A stretch of DNA of 64,000 nucleotides from CAVRGQ01 sp963720785 (GTDB lineage Bacteria; Actinomycetota; Acidimicrobiia; IMCC26256; DASPTH01). Of this stretch, positions 45,993-54,033 are shown in pieces. A program made the position numbers and the translations under genes. The first letter of the stretch is position 1. Every line of letters starts with the position of its first letter. The notes under the pieces are model-generated. The model was not told the origin of the DNA. It saw only the letters and a program-made list of their open reading frames with translations, and did not search any database. The stretch spans positions 806,001-870,000 of the forward strand of contig CAVRGQ010000009.1 of NCBI GenBank assembly GCA_963720785.1, in the 5' to 3' direction.

Positions 45993-47489
45993 ATGAACCT
46001 CGCCGGCCTCCTCCGCCATGCTGCCGCGTGCTTCCCTGGGCGACCCGCGGTGACGTGGCGGGACACGACGATCGACTACGCCGAGCTCGACCGCCGAGTG
46101 GCGACGATGGACGGGTGGCTGCGGTCCGTCGGCGCGGGACGCGACACGCGCGTCGCGCTGTTCATGGACAACCGCCTCGAGTACCTCGTCGCCATGTTCG
46201 CCACATGGAGGTCGGGCGCCACCGTCGTCCCGTGCAACGCGCGCCTGACCACCGACGAGCTGGCGTTCGTGGTCGGTGACGCCGGCGCCACGGTCGTTCT
46301 CACCGACGACGCCCACGAGCAGACGGCCACGGCAGCAGCGGGCGCGAGCGGGAACGCCACGGTGGGTGTCGTCGGCGTCGACCGCCTCGAGGGTCCGACC
46401 CCGCCCGACGAGGCGGACGTCGACCCCAGCGACGTCGCCTGGATCTTCTACACGTCGGGCACCACCGGACATCCGAAGGGAGCGATGCTGTCGCACGCGG
46501 TCCTGTATTTCGTGACGGTGTCGTGGCTGGCCGACCTCACGCCGCTCGACGAGACCGACGTGACGCTGCACGCCGCGCCCCTCAGCCACGGAGCGGGGTT
46601 CCACGCCATCGCAGCCACCGCCCGCGCCGCCCACCAGGTCATCACGCCGACCCCGAGCTTCGACCCGGCCGGCGTGCTCGCGCTGGTCGAAGAGCACGGA
46701 GTCACCAACACCTGGATGGTGCCGACGCAGATCGTCATGCTCACGGACGCCGCGCCCGCCGACGTCGTCCTCCCGACGCTCGAGTACGTCGTCTACGGCG
46801 GTGCACCCATGACGCCGGCGGCCATGCAGCGAGCCCTCGATCGGTTCGGGCCGGTCTTCGTGCAGCTCTACGGACAGGGCGAGACGCCGATGACCGCCAC
46901 CGTTCTCCGTCGCCAGGACCATCGCCCGGACGCGCTCGGCTCGGCCGGCCGCGCCCGTCCAGGCGTCGACGTGCGGATCATGAACGAGAACGGCGAGCTC
47001 ACACCGCCCGACAGCGTCGGCGAGGTCGTCGTGCGCGGTTTATCGGTGATGAGCGGCTACTGGAACCGACCCGAGGCCTCCGCCGAGACGCTTCACGACG
47101 GCTGGCTCCACACCGGCGACCTCGGGCGCATCACCGACGACGGTCTGCTCTACCTCCTCGACCGCACCAAGGACATGATCATCTCGGGTGGCTCCAATGT
47201 GTACGCGGTCGAGGTCGAGCAAGTGCTGAGCGCCCATCCCGACGTGGCCGATGTCGCCGTGGTCGGCGTCCCCGACGACTTGTGGGGCGAGCTGGTCGTC
47301 GCCGTCGTCGTCCCCGGCGCCGGCGACGGTTCGCGGCTCGACACCGCCGCGCTCGAAGCGCACTGCCGCGCCGCGCTGGCGGGCTACAAGATCCCACGAC
47401 GTTGGGAACAAGTCGAGACGCTGCCGCGCAATGCCTACGGCAAGGTACTCAAGCGTGAGCTGCGCGGGCAGCTGAGCACGAACGCATGA
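45993..47489 (+). CDS. AMP-dependent acyl-CoA ligase
   Basis: 498 residues, intact. MNLAGLLRHAAACFPGRPAV, FYTSGTTGHPKGAM, LYGQGETPM, LHTGDLGRI, DMIISGGSNVYAVEVEQ and the C-terminal NAYGKVLKREL mark a complete ANL ligase, with both domains and the catalytic Lys. It activates a fatty, sterol side-chain or aromatic acid. The stop overlaps the next start (ATGA), where a truncated CoA-synthetase gene begins. Confidence 0.9.
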   Translation: MNLAGLLRHAAACFPGRPAVTWRDTTIDYAELDRRVATMDGWLRSVGAGRDTRVALFMDNRLEYLVAMFATWRSGATVVPCNARLTTDELAFVVGDAGATVVLTDDAHEQTATAAAGASGNATVGVVGVDRLEGPTPPDEADVDPSDVAWIFYTSGTTGHPKGAMLSHAVLYFVTVSWLADLTPLDETDVTLHAAPLSHGAGFHAIAATARAAHQVITPTPSFDPAGVLALVEEHGVTNTWMVPTQIVMLTDAAPADVVLPTLEYVVYGGAPMTPAAMQRALDRFGPVFVQLYGQGETPMTATVLRRQDHRPDALGSAGRARPGVDVRIMNENGELTPPDSVGEVVVRGLSVMSGYWNRPEASAETLHDGWLHTGDLGRITDDGLLYLLDRTKDMIISGGSNVYAVEVEQVLSAHPDVADVAVVGVPDDLWGELVVAVVVPGAGDGSRLDTAALEAHCRAALAGYKIPRRWEQVETLPRNAYGKVLKRELRGQLSTNA

Positions 47490-47700
47490 CTCCGTCCTCC
47501 CGAGACAACCTCGTCCGCCTGCTGTCGCCGGTGACGGTTGCCGTCGTCGGCGCCAACGAGAAGCTGGGCCTGTCGAACCAACGCGGTGCTGCCGATGGCC
47601 GAGGCCGGGCGCGCCGTGCACCTCGTCAGCCCCAACCCGTGGCGCGGGCTCGAGGGCGCGCGACTGTCACCGCCTGCGACGTGTCGATCACAGGTCAGGT
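47486..47700 (+). pseudogene. Relic of NDP-forming acyl-CoA synthetase (5' end only)
   Basis: MTPSSRDNLVRLLSPVTVAVVGANEKLGLSN is the CoA-binding N-terminus of an ADP-forming acyl-CoA synthetase (normally ~700 residues). The frame shifts near 47580; the next frame continues AVLPMAEAGRAVHLVSPNPWRG, then similarity stops. The remainder of the gene is missing, and a promoter for the thiolase follows. It was once translationally coupled to the ligase. Confidence 0.6.
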
Positions 47701-47740
47701 CGACGCCGGATGTGACATCAGGCCGAAATGAAGGCATCGT

Positions 47741-47814
47741 TACGATCGATCTCCGTGACTGCCTCCCAAGCCGACGCACGGTCGCGGCGCATCCGTCTCC
47801 CCGCGGCGGTCTGA
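47741..47814 (+). promoter_or_regulatory. Promoter and 19-codon minicistron before thiolase
   Basis: TACGAT (47741-47746) is a TANNNT -10 with a GTG 8 bases after it. That GTG opens a 19-codon reading frame (VTASQADARSRRIRLPAAV) whose TGA overlaps the thiolase ATG as TGATG. The peptide resembles the first residues of TetR-family proteins, so it may be a cut-down regulator start or a leader peptide coupling translation. Confidence 0.4.
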
Positions 47815-48947
47815 TGGCGCGGCGGGTGGCGATCGCGGGAGTCGCGCTGGGCGGGACCGGGCCGTCGACACCCTTCGAGCTCGTCGCGCGGTCGAGTCGT
47901 GCGGCGTTGGCCGACGCCGGGCTCACGCGAGACGACGTCGACGGTGTCGCATCGACCGCGCTCGGCACGATGGCACCGATCGACGTGAGCGAATATCTGG
48001 GGCTGCAGCCGCGGTGGATCGACTCGACCTCGGTCGGCGGCGCGGCGTGGGAGGTGATGGCGGCCCATGCGGTGGACGCCATCGCCGAGGGTCACGCCGA
48101 CGTCGTGCTGCTGACGTACGGCTCGACCGCTCGTTCCGACCTCCGCAACAAATTGCGCACCGCGTCGCTCGACTGGGGCTCGCGCGGCCCGCTGCAGTGG
48201 GAGGTCCCGTACGGCCACACGCTGATCTCCAAGTACGCCATGGCCGCCCGCCGCCACATGCACGAGTTCGGGACCACGCTGGAACAGCTGGCCGAGGTCG
48301 CAGTGTCGGCCCGGGCCAACGCCGGTCCGAACGAGGAAGCGTCGTTCCGCGACCCGATCACGGTCGACGACGTGCTGTCGGGCCCGATGATCGCCGACCC
48401 GTTCACGAAGCTGCAGTGCTGCATCCGCTCCGACGGCGGCGCCGCGGCAGTGCTGGTAGCCGAGGACCGGGTCGCGGACCTGGCCAAGCCGCCCGTGTGG
48501 GTGCTGGGCACGGGCGAGCACGGCTCCCATGTGTCCATGAGCCAGTGGCCCGACTTCACGACCGGTCCGGCGGCGGTCGCCGGTTCGCTCGCCTTCGCCC
48601 GGGCGGGCGTGACGCCTGCCGAGATCGACGTGTGCGAGCTCTACGACGCCTTCACCTACATGCTGCTGATCACGCTCGAGGATCTCGGGTTCTGCGCCAA
48701 GGGTGAAGGTGGCCCGTTCGTGGAAGACGGACGGCTGCGGGTCGGCGGCGCGTTGCCGACGAACACCGACGGCGGCGGCCTGTCTGCCTGCCATCCGGGT
48801 CAGCGAGGCCTGTTCCTGCTCGTCGAGGCGACCCGTCAACTGCGCGGTGAGTGCGGCGAACGGCAGGTTCCCGACGCACGGTTGGCGTGCGTGAGCGGCA
48901 CGGGTGGGTGGTTCTGCTCGAACGGCACCATGATCCTCGGCGTCTGA
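47814..48947 (+). CDS. Thiolase-family protein (Ltp2/SCP-x-like)
   Basis: 377 residues, intact. It aligns with the lipid-transfer-type thiolase group: VAIAGVALGGTGPSTPFELVARSSRAALADAG, DSTSVGGAAWEVMAAHAVDAIAEG, DPFTKLQCCIRSDGGAA, EIDVCELYDAFTYMLLITLE and NTDGGGLSACHPGQRG. In steroid catabolism such proteins (Ltp2) catalyse a retro-aldol cleavage with a DUF35 partner; none is adjacent here. The start lies in the TGATG junction. The P450 follows after 1 base. Confidence 0.85.
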   Translation: MARRVAIAGVALGGTGPSTPFELVARSSRAALADAGLTRDDVDGVASTALGTMAPIDVSEYLGLQPRWIDSTSVGGAAWEVMAAHAVDAIAEGHADVVLLTYGSTARSDLRNKLRTASLDWGSRGPLQWEVPYGHTLISKYAMAARRHMHEFGTTLEQLAEVAVSARANAGPNEEASFRDPITVDDVLSGPMIADPFTKLQCCIRSDGGAAAVLVAEDRVADLAKPPVWVLGTGEHGSHVSMSQWPDFTTGPAAVAGSLAFARAGVTPAEIDVCELYDAFTYMLLITLEDLGFCAKGEGGPFVEDGRLRVGGALPTNTDGGGLSACHPGQRGLFLLVEATRQLRGECGERQVPDARLACVSGTGGWFCSNGTMILGV

Positions 48948-48948
48948 C

Positions 48949-50265
48949 ATGCCCGAATGTCCGGTCGCTGTCGGCTTCGACCCGCTGGATCCGGCGGTCC
49001 TCGAGGATCCGTTCCCTTCGCTGGAACGACTCCGGTCGGCAGAGCCCATCTTCTTCCTCCCTGCCCTCGGCCACTACATCGTCACGCGATACGAGGACGT
49101 CGAGAAGATCCTCATGGATCGCACCACCTGGTCGGCTGCGAACGCCTCCTCGCCGCTCGTGCAACTCTGTCCGGCAGCACAACGGGTCCTCGACAACGGC
49201 TTCACCCGGGTTCCGACGCTCAACAACGCCGATCCCCCGCGTCACGCCCCGATGCGCAAGGCCGTCCTGTCGGTGATGACGCCCAGCCGACTCCGGTCAC
49301 TGGAAGCAGGCCTTCGCGCGTACGCGAAGGACCTCATCCTTGGTTTTCGAGATGAACCCGTCATCGACTTCGTGGAGAGGTTCTCGTTCCCTCTTGCCAG
49401 CTTCGCTGGGTTCAACCTGCTCGGCTTTCCCGCGTCTGATTCCGACATCCTGAAGGAGTGGGGTGATACCCGCGCGCGGTTGACCTACGGTCGAACGCCC
49501 GAGGAAGACCAGGTCGCGGCCGCCGAGGCTGTGCTCTCCATGTGGAAATATGTGGAGGGCCACGTCGCAGCCCGTGACGCGGAACCGCACGAGGACCTCA
49601 CGAGCGACCTGATCCGCCTCTCGCGCGAGAGGCCGGAGCAGCTGAACGAGGCCGACATCGTCAACATCATCTACTCGATGGCACTGGCAAGTCAGGAGAC
49701 GACATCCAGTTCGTTGAGCAATGGCCTCTTGGCGCTCCTCCGGAACCGCGACCAGTGGGAGCGGCTCCTGGCTGAACCCGAGCTGATACCGGACGCGACC
49801 GAGGAGATCCTGCGTTTCGACGGCAGCGTGCTGAGCCACCGTCGGGTTGCCAAGGTCGACACGAAGGTCGGCGACTTCGACGTTCCCGCTGGTTCCCCGA
49901 TCATGATGTGCTTCGCATCCGCAAATCACGATCCTGTGCAATTCGGAGCCGATGCCGACGACTTCCGGGTGGATCGCCAAGGAGCCGAACGCCATCTGGC
50001 GTTTGGCCGAGGCCCCCATCTCTGCCTGGGCGCACCGCTGGCGCGCCTCGAGATCCGGGTCGCCCTCGAGTTGCTCTGTGCGCTGACACCTCGCATCGAT
50101 CTGGTTCCGGGATCGAAGCACGAATACAGCCCCAAGGCGCTCTTTCACGACCTGCGCTCACTACCGGTGGCCCCTCAGGGAGTCGCCGCTTGGCGAGCCG
50201 CGGCGGATCAGCTTGCGGTGCCGGACCCGTCGCAGTGCGATTCGTCACGACGTGCAATCACCTGA
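48949..50265 (+). CDS. Cytochrome P450
   Basis: 438 residues, intact. ALASQETTSS is the I-helix oxygen-activation region, TEEILRFD contains ExxR, and FGRGPHLCLGAPLARLE gives the heme-Cys loop. It is soluble, without a membrane anchor. It needs a ferredoxin and reductase, not seen here. By operon context with thiolase, hydratase and SDR, it would hydroxylate a sterol or terpenoid side chain or ring. ATG 48949 follows the thiolase stop by one base. Confidence 0.93.
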   Translation: MPECPVAVGFDPLDPAVLEDPFPSLERLRSAEPIFFLPALGHYIVTRYEDVEKILMDRTTWSAANASSPLVQLCPAAQRVLDNGFTRVPTLNNADPPRHAPMRKAVLSVMTPSRLRSLEAGLRAYAKDLILGFRDEPVIDFVERFSFPLASFAGFNLLGFPASDSDILKEWGDTRARLTYGRTPEEDQVAAAEAVLSMWKYVEGHVAARDAEPHEDLTSDLIRLSRERPEQLNEADIVNIIYSMALASQETTSSSLSNGLLALLRNRDQWERLLAEPELIPDATEEILRFDGSVLSHRRVAKVDTKVGDFDVPAGSPIMMCFASANHDPVQFGADADDFRVDRQGAERHLAFGRGPHLCLGAPLARLEIRVALELLCALTPRIDLVPGSKHEYSPKALFHDLRSLPVAPQGVAAWRAAADQLAVPDPSQCDSSRRAIT

Positions 50266-50280
50266 GGGAGCGAACGGTCG

Positions 50281-51114
50281 GTGCATCTCGACGAGATCAG
50301 CTACGAGAAGGCCAACGGAGTGGCCGAGGTGACGTTGGACCGACCTGATCGGCTCAACCCGATCTCTGCCCGCGATGGTGGGACGCGGGATCAGATCCTT
50401 TGGGCGATCGCCGACGCAGAGGCCGATGAGGCGATCGGATGCGTGCTGATCAGGGGGGCGGGAAGAGCGTTCTCCGCCGGAGGCGACCTGGCCGGGAACG
50501 CGCCGCGGGAGACACCGTTCGAGCACAACCAGTTCCTCGAGCGTGTGGGGCGGTTCCACGATCGAATTCGCGGGGCGACCCTTCCGGTGGTGGCGGCGGT
50601 GCACGGGTACTGCCTCGGGGCGGCGATGCAGCTCGTCGCCGCCTGCGACTTCGTCGTCGCGGCCGACACTGCCCGCTTGGGATTCCCGGAGGGCCGCATG
50701 GGTCTTGACGGAGTGAGTCCGTTGGTCACCACGGTTGGCCGCCAGTGGGCAAAATTCCTGATCACGACGGGCGAGTTGATCGACGCCCATCAGGCGCGGA
50801 GCATCGGCTTGGTCCTCAGCGTGGAGCCTGAGGAGGAGCTCCTCGGCCGAGCGAGAGACTTGTGCCAGCGGATCGCCCGGCTTCCGCGCGAAGCCGTCGT
50901 ACTGAACAAGCGAACGGTCGATGCAGTCGCCGATGCGTCGGGGGACGCGGCCGCACGGCTCGTCGCCCTCCCCCACGATGCCCTGACTCAAGCCAACAGC
51001 GCTCGCGCAACTGCTCCAGATGGTCGAAGCTTCACGGACATTCGCCAGACCGAGGGAGTCGCGGGCATCAAGCGAGCACAAGAGGCCCAGTACTCCTCAG
51101 GATGGCTGCGATGA
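50281..51114 (+). CDS. Enoyl-CoA hydratase/isomerase
   Basis: 277 residues, intact, slightly longer than typical because of a C-terminal extension (GRSFTDIRQTEGVAGIKRAQEAQ). VTLDRPDRLNPIS, SAGGDLAGNAP, AAVHGYCLGAAMQLVAACDFVVAADTARLGFPEGRMGLD are crotonase motifs; the first Glu is replaced by Gln (AAMQ). GTG 50281 is 15 bases after the P450 stop. Probably hydrates or isomerises the unsaturated acyl-CoA of this pathway. Confidence 0.86.
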   Translation: MHLDEISYEKANGVAEVTLDRPDRLNPISARDGGTRDQILWAIADAEADEAIGCVLIRGAGRAFSAGGDLAGNAPRETPFEHNQFLERVGRFHDRIRGATLPVVAAVHGYCLGAAMQLVAACDFVVAADTARLGFPEGRMGLDGVSPLVTTVGRQWAKFLITTGELIDAHQARSIGLVLSVEPEEELLGRARDLCQRIARLPREAVVLNKRTVDAVADASGDAAARLVALPHDALTQANSARATAPDGRSFTDIRQTEGVAGIKRAQEAQYSSGWLR

Positions 51115-51153
51115 CTGACACGATCCGGCCCGGCGATCAGAAGGAGACGAAGA

Positions 51154-52077
51154 GTGACTGGCTTGCTTGACGGAAAGATCGCGCTGGTGACCGGCGCCGG
51201 ACACGGCATCGGCCGAGGACACGCCCTGGAACTCGCGGCGCAGGGCGCCACGGTCGTGGTCAACGACCTGGGCAGTTCGGTCCACGGCGAGGGCAAGGGT
51301 CGCGACGCGGAGCACGTCGTTGCCGTCATCAACGAACGGGGCGGTAAGGCGATCGCCGACTTCGGAGACGTCGGAGACGAGGACCAGGCCACCGCCATGG
51401 TGGACCGCGCCTTCAGCGACTTCGGCCGCCTCGACATCGTGGTCAACAACGCCGGGATCGTTCGCGACCGAGCCATCTGGAACATGTCCGCGGACGACTT
51501 CGACCTGGTGATGCGCGTCCACGTCCGCGGCTCGTGGCTGACCACCCGCGCCGCCGCCCGCCAGTGGCGGAAGCAGGCGAAGGAGGGCGGTCTCGGCCAG
51601 GTCTATGGACGCGTCATCAACACGACGTCGGGTGCGGGGCTGCTCGGCAATTTCGGTCAGACGAACTATTCCGCCGCCAAGGCCGCGCTCGTGGGCCTCA
51701 CTCTGACGGCGAGCCTGGAGCTGGCCGGCATCGGCGTCACGGTCAACGCCATCAGCCCGGGCGGCGTCACCCGCCTGTCGGCCGGCAGCGCCGGATTCGA
51801 CGGCAGCCCGCTGGAGGCCGATGAGCGTGATCCCGACGACTTCGATCCGATGGACCCGTCGAACTCCAGCCCGGTGGTCGCCTGGTTGGCCAGCCCCGAA
51901 GCGGGCCATGTGAGCGGTCAGGTGATCCGCTGTGTCCGTGAGGAGCTCGCCGTCGTCGAGGGGTGGCACGTCGTGCGCTCGATCAGCGCCGCAGGCAAGC
52001 GCTGGGAGGCGGCCAAGCTCGGCGACCTGTTCGCGAAGCAGCTCTTCGCAACGAGAGCTCCAGGTCTCACGATCTGA
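51154..52077 (+). CDS. MFE-2/17beta-HSD4-like SDR
   Basis: 307 residues, intact. VTGAGHGIGRGHALELAAQGATVVVNDLGSSVHGEG is the MFE-2 hydroxyacyl-CoA dehydrogenase signature; NNAGIVRD, TTSGAGLLG and YSAAK complete the active site. The C-terminus is extended (CVREELAVVEGWHVVRS). Comparable actinobacterial enzymes oxidise steroid side-chain or ring hydroxyacyl-CoAs. GTG 51154 has a GGAG site. Last gene of the thiolase-P450-hydratase-SDR operon. Confidence 0.88.
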   Translation: MTGLLDGKIALVTGAGHGIGRGHALELAAQGATVVVNDLGSSVHGEGKGRDAEHVVAVINERGGKAIADFGDVGDEDQATAMVDRAFSDFGRLDIVVNNAGIVRDRAIWNMSADDFDLVMRVHVRGSWLTTRAAARQWRKQAKEGGLGQVYGRVINTTSGAGLLGNFGQTNYSAAKAALVGLTLTASLELAGIGVTVNAISPGGVTRLSAGSAGFDGSPLEADERDPDDFDPMDPSNSSPVVAWLASPEAGHVSGQVIRCVREELAVVEGWHVVRSISAAGKRWEAAKLGDLFAKQLFATRAPGLTI

Positions 52078-52126
52078 AGCTGCGCTTCCGTGGCGGTCGC
52101 ATCTTCGACCTTGCCGTCGAGTCGCG

Positions 52127-53314
52127 TCACGCCGCGGCGGGCAGGCCGAGCAGGGTGTGCGCGTTCGCGCTCATCACCTGACGGATGGTGGCGTCGTCGA
52201 GGTGTTCGGAACGGAGCGTGTCGAGGTAGTCGAGCGGTGCCGCAAGACCCTCGGGGTGCGGATAGTCGGAGCCGAAGAGCACGTGGTCGAGACCACACTT
52301 CGCGATTACGTCGGCCACGCTGTCTTCCCAGAACGGGTTGACGTACACGTTGCGCCGGAAGACCTCGACGGGATGCTCGGTGAACTCCTGGGGCATCTTC
52401 CGGTACGCGGAGTCGAGCTGGTGTTGCAGGTGGCCGACCCATGCGGCCCCGTTCTCGACGCTCAATACGCGCAGGTCCGGGAAGCGCGAGAGCGCTCCCT
52501 CACAGATCATGGCGGCGATGGCGTCCTCGATCTCTCGGTGCTGCAGCAGCAGCTCCTTGAGCGGGCTCGGCTTGAACGCGCTGTCGCTGTTCCCGGGTTC
52601 CCACGTCTCGTAGTAGGAAGTGAGCGGTGGAAACGACGCGTGCATCGCGACGGGGATGCCCGCCTCTTGCACCCGAGCCCAGAACGGGTCGAACTCCGGC
52701 AGCGCGATCGATCGGGGTCCGCGCAGACCGTTCGCCGGCGCGGGACGGACGAGGATGATCTTGGCGCCGCGCTCGAGCACCCACTCGAGCTCGGTGATCG
52801 CTTCGTCGAGGATCGGCAGGGTGATCACCGGGGTGGCGAAGATCCGGGATGCGTAGTCGTAGGTCCACTGGTCGTGGAGCCAGTGGTTGATGGCATGGAT
52901 CGCCGCGTGAGTGAGGTCGGGGTCGTCGGCGACCGTGTACTCGACGAGGTTGGCGATGGTCGGGAACATCAGCGCCCGCTGAACACCGAGCTCGTCGAGC
53001 AGCTCGACTCGCGCGCCGGGCTCCCGGAACGCGGGGAGGCACTCGATCGGCTGGCCGGTCATCTCGCGCAGGGTCAGGCCCTCCGGGTTGCTGCCGGAGT
53101 AGTAGGGAATGTGCGCCCCCGGACGCGCGACGCGGTCAAAGGTCGGGTTCGGGATGAACTCGGTGAGCTTGCCCTTCATCGCGAGTCGCGTGCGCCCGCG
53201 TACCTCGACGAACTGGATGTCGCGTGCGTAGCGCTTCGGGAGGTACTCGAGCCACGCCGGGCTCTCGTAGAGGTGGTTGTCGGCGTCGAAGACGGGAAAG
53301 CCCGGATCGGTCAT
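52127..53314 (-). CDS. Amidohydrolase family protein
   Basis: 395 residues, intact. VFDADNHLYESPAWLEYLPKRY holds the DxDxH-like metal start, IPVAMHASFPP a barrel His, and HVLFGSDYPHPEGLAAP the C-terminal Asp/His motif. Third amidohydrolase-2 protein in the window. Its ATG overlaps the livF stop (ATGA), so it is the last gene of the transporter operon and probably acts on the imported compound. Confidence 0.87.
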   Translation of the reverse strand: MTDPGFPVFDADNHLYESPAWLEYLPKRYARDIQFVEVRGRTRLAMKGKLTEFIPNPTFDRVARPGAHIPYYSGSNPEGLTLREMTGQPIECLPAFREPGARVELLDELGVQRALMFPTIANLVEYTVADDPDLTHAAIHAINHWLHDQWTYDYASRIFATPVITLPILDEAITELEWVLERGAKIILVRPAPANGLRGPRSIALPEFDPFWARVQEAGIPVAMHASFPPLTSYYETWEPGNSDSAFKPSPLKELLLQHREIEDAIAAMICEGALSRFPDLRVLSVENGAAWVGHLQHQLDSAYRKMPQEFTEHPVEVFRRNVYVNPFWEDSVADVIAKCGLDHVLFGSDYPHPEGLAAPLDYLDTLRSEHLDDATIRQVMSANAHTLLGLPAAA

Positions 53315-54033
53315 AGGTTCTCCAAGTCGGCGGTGTCCGCCGACGACAAGTAGGTGCTCTCGATCTGGTCGAGCTGCCCGGAGATCTCGGCGGCCGGTCC
53401 GCTCAAGGTGATGCCGCCGCGATCCATCACGTACACCCGATCCGCGACGCGCAGCGCCTGGCGGACGTGTTGTTCCACGAGGAGGATGCCGACCCCTTCG
53501 TCGGCTGCCTCGCGGATGCCTGCGAGCAGTCGGGTGACGACAAGCGGCGCGAGGCCCAGCGACAGCTCGTCGGCGAGCAGCACGCGGGGATGGCGACCGA
53601 GGGCGCGGGCCAACGCGAGCATCTGTTGCTCGCCGCCCGACATGAGCCCGGCGGTTCGTTTCAGGAGAGGCGCGAGCTCGGGGAACAGCGCCACCGCGTC
53701 GTCGCTGGTGACGCCGCCGAGGCGCAGGTTGTCCGATGCGCTCATGTTCATGATGATGGAGCGCTCTTCGGTGAGATAGCTCAGGCCCGCTCTGCACCGA
53801 GTGTGCAATGGCGCGGTGGTGACAGCGCCCATCCAGCGCACGTCACCGCTCATCGGCGAGAGGGCTCCGGACAGTGCCAAGAGCGTCGACGACTTGCCGG
53901 CGCCGTTGCGACCGATGAGCGCGACCACCTCGCCGGCCTGCACGTGGAGGTCGACATCGCGGATCGCGGCGAGTGCGCCGTACCCGGCGGACAGTCCGCG
54001 ACACTCGATGAGTGGGGTCTCGGTCGGGATCAT
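53311..54033 (-). CDS. livF: Branched-chain amino acid-type ABC transporter ATP-binding protein
   Basis: 240 residues. Walker A GRNGAGKSS, Q-loop region, signature LMSGGEQQML, Walker B VLLADELSLGLAP and H-loop VEQHVRQA are complete, in LivF style. ATG 54033 overlaps the preceding fused gene's stop (ATGA). It powers uptake together with the LivG domain of that fusion. Confidence 0.93.
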   Translation of the reverse strand: MIPTETPLIECRGLSAGYGALAAIRDVDLHVQAGEVVALIGRNGAGKSSTLLALSGALSPMSGDVRWMGAVTTAPLHTRCRAGLSYLTEERSIIMNMSASDNLRLGGVTSDDAVALFPELAPLLKRTAGLMSGGEQQMLALARALGRHPRVLLADELSLGLAPLVVTRLLAGIREAADEGVGILLVEQHVRQALRVADRVYVMDRGGITLSGPAAEISGQLDQIESTYLSSADTADLENL

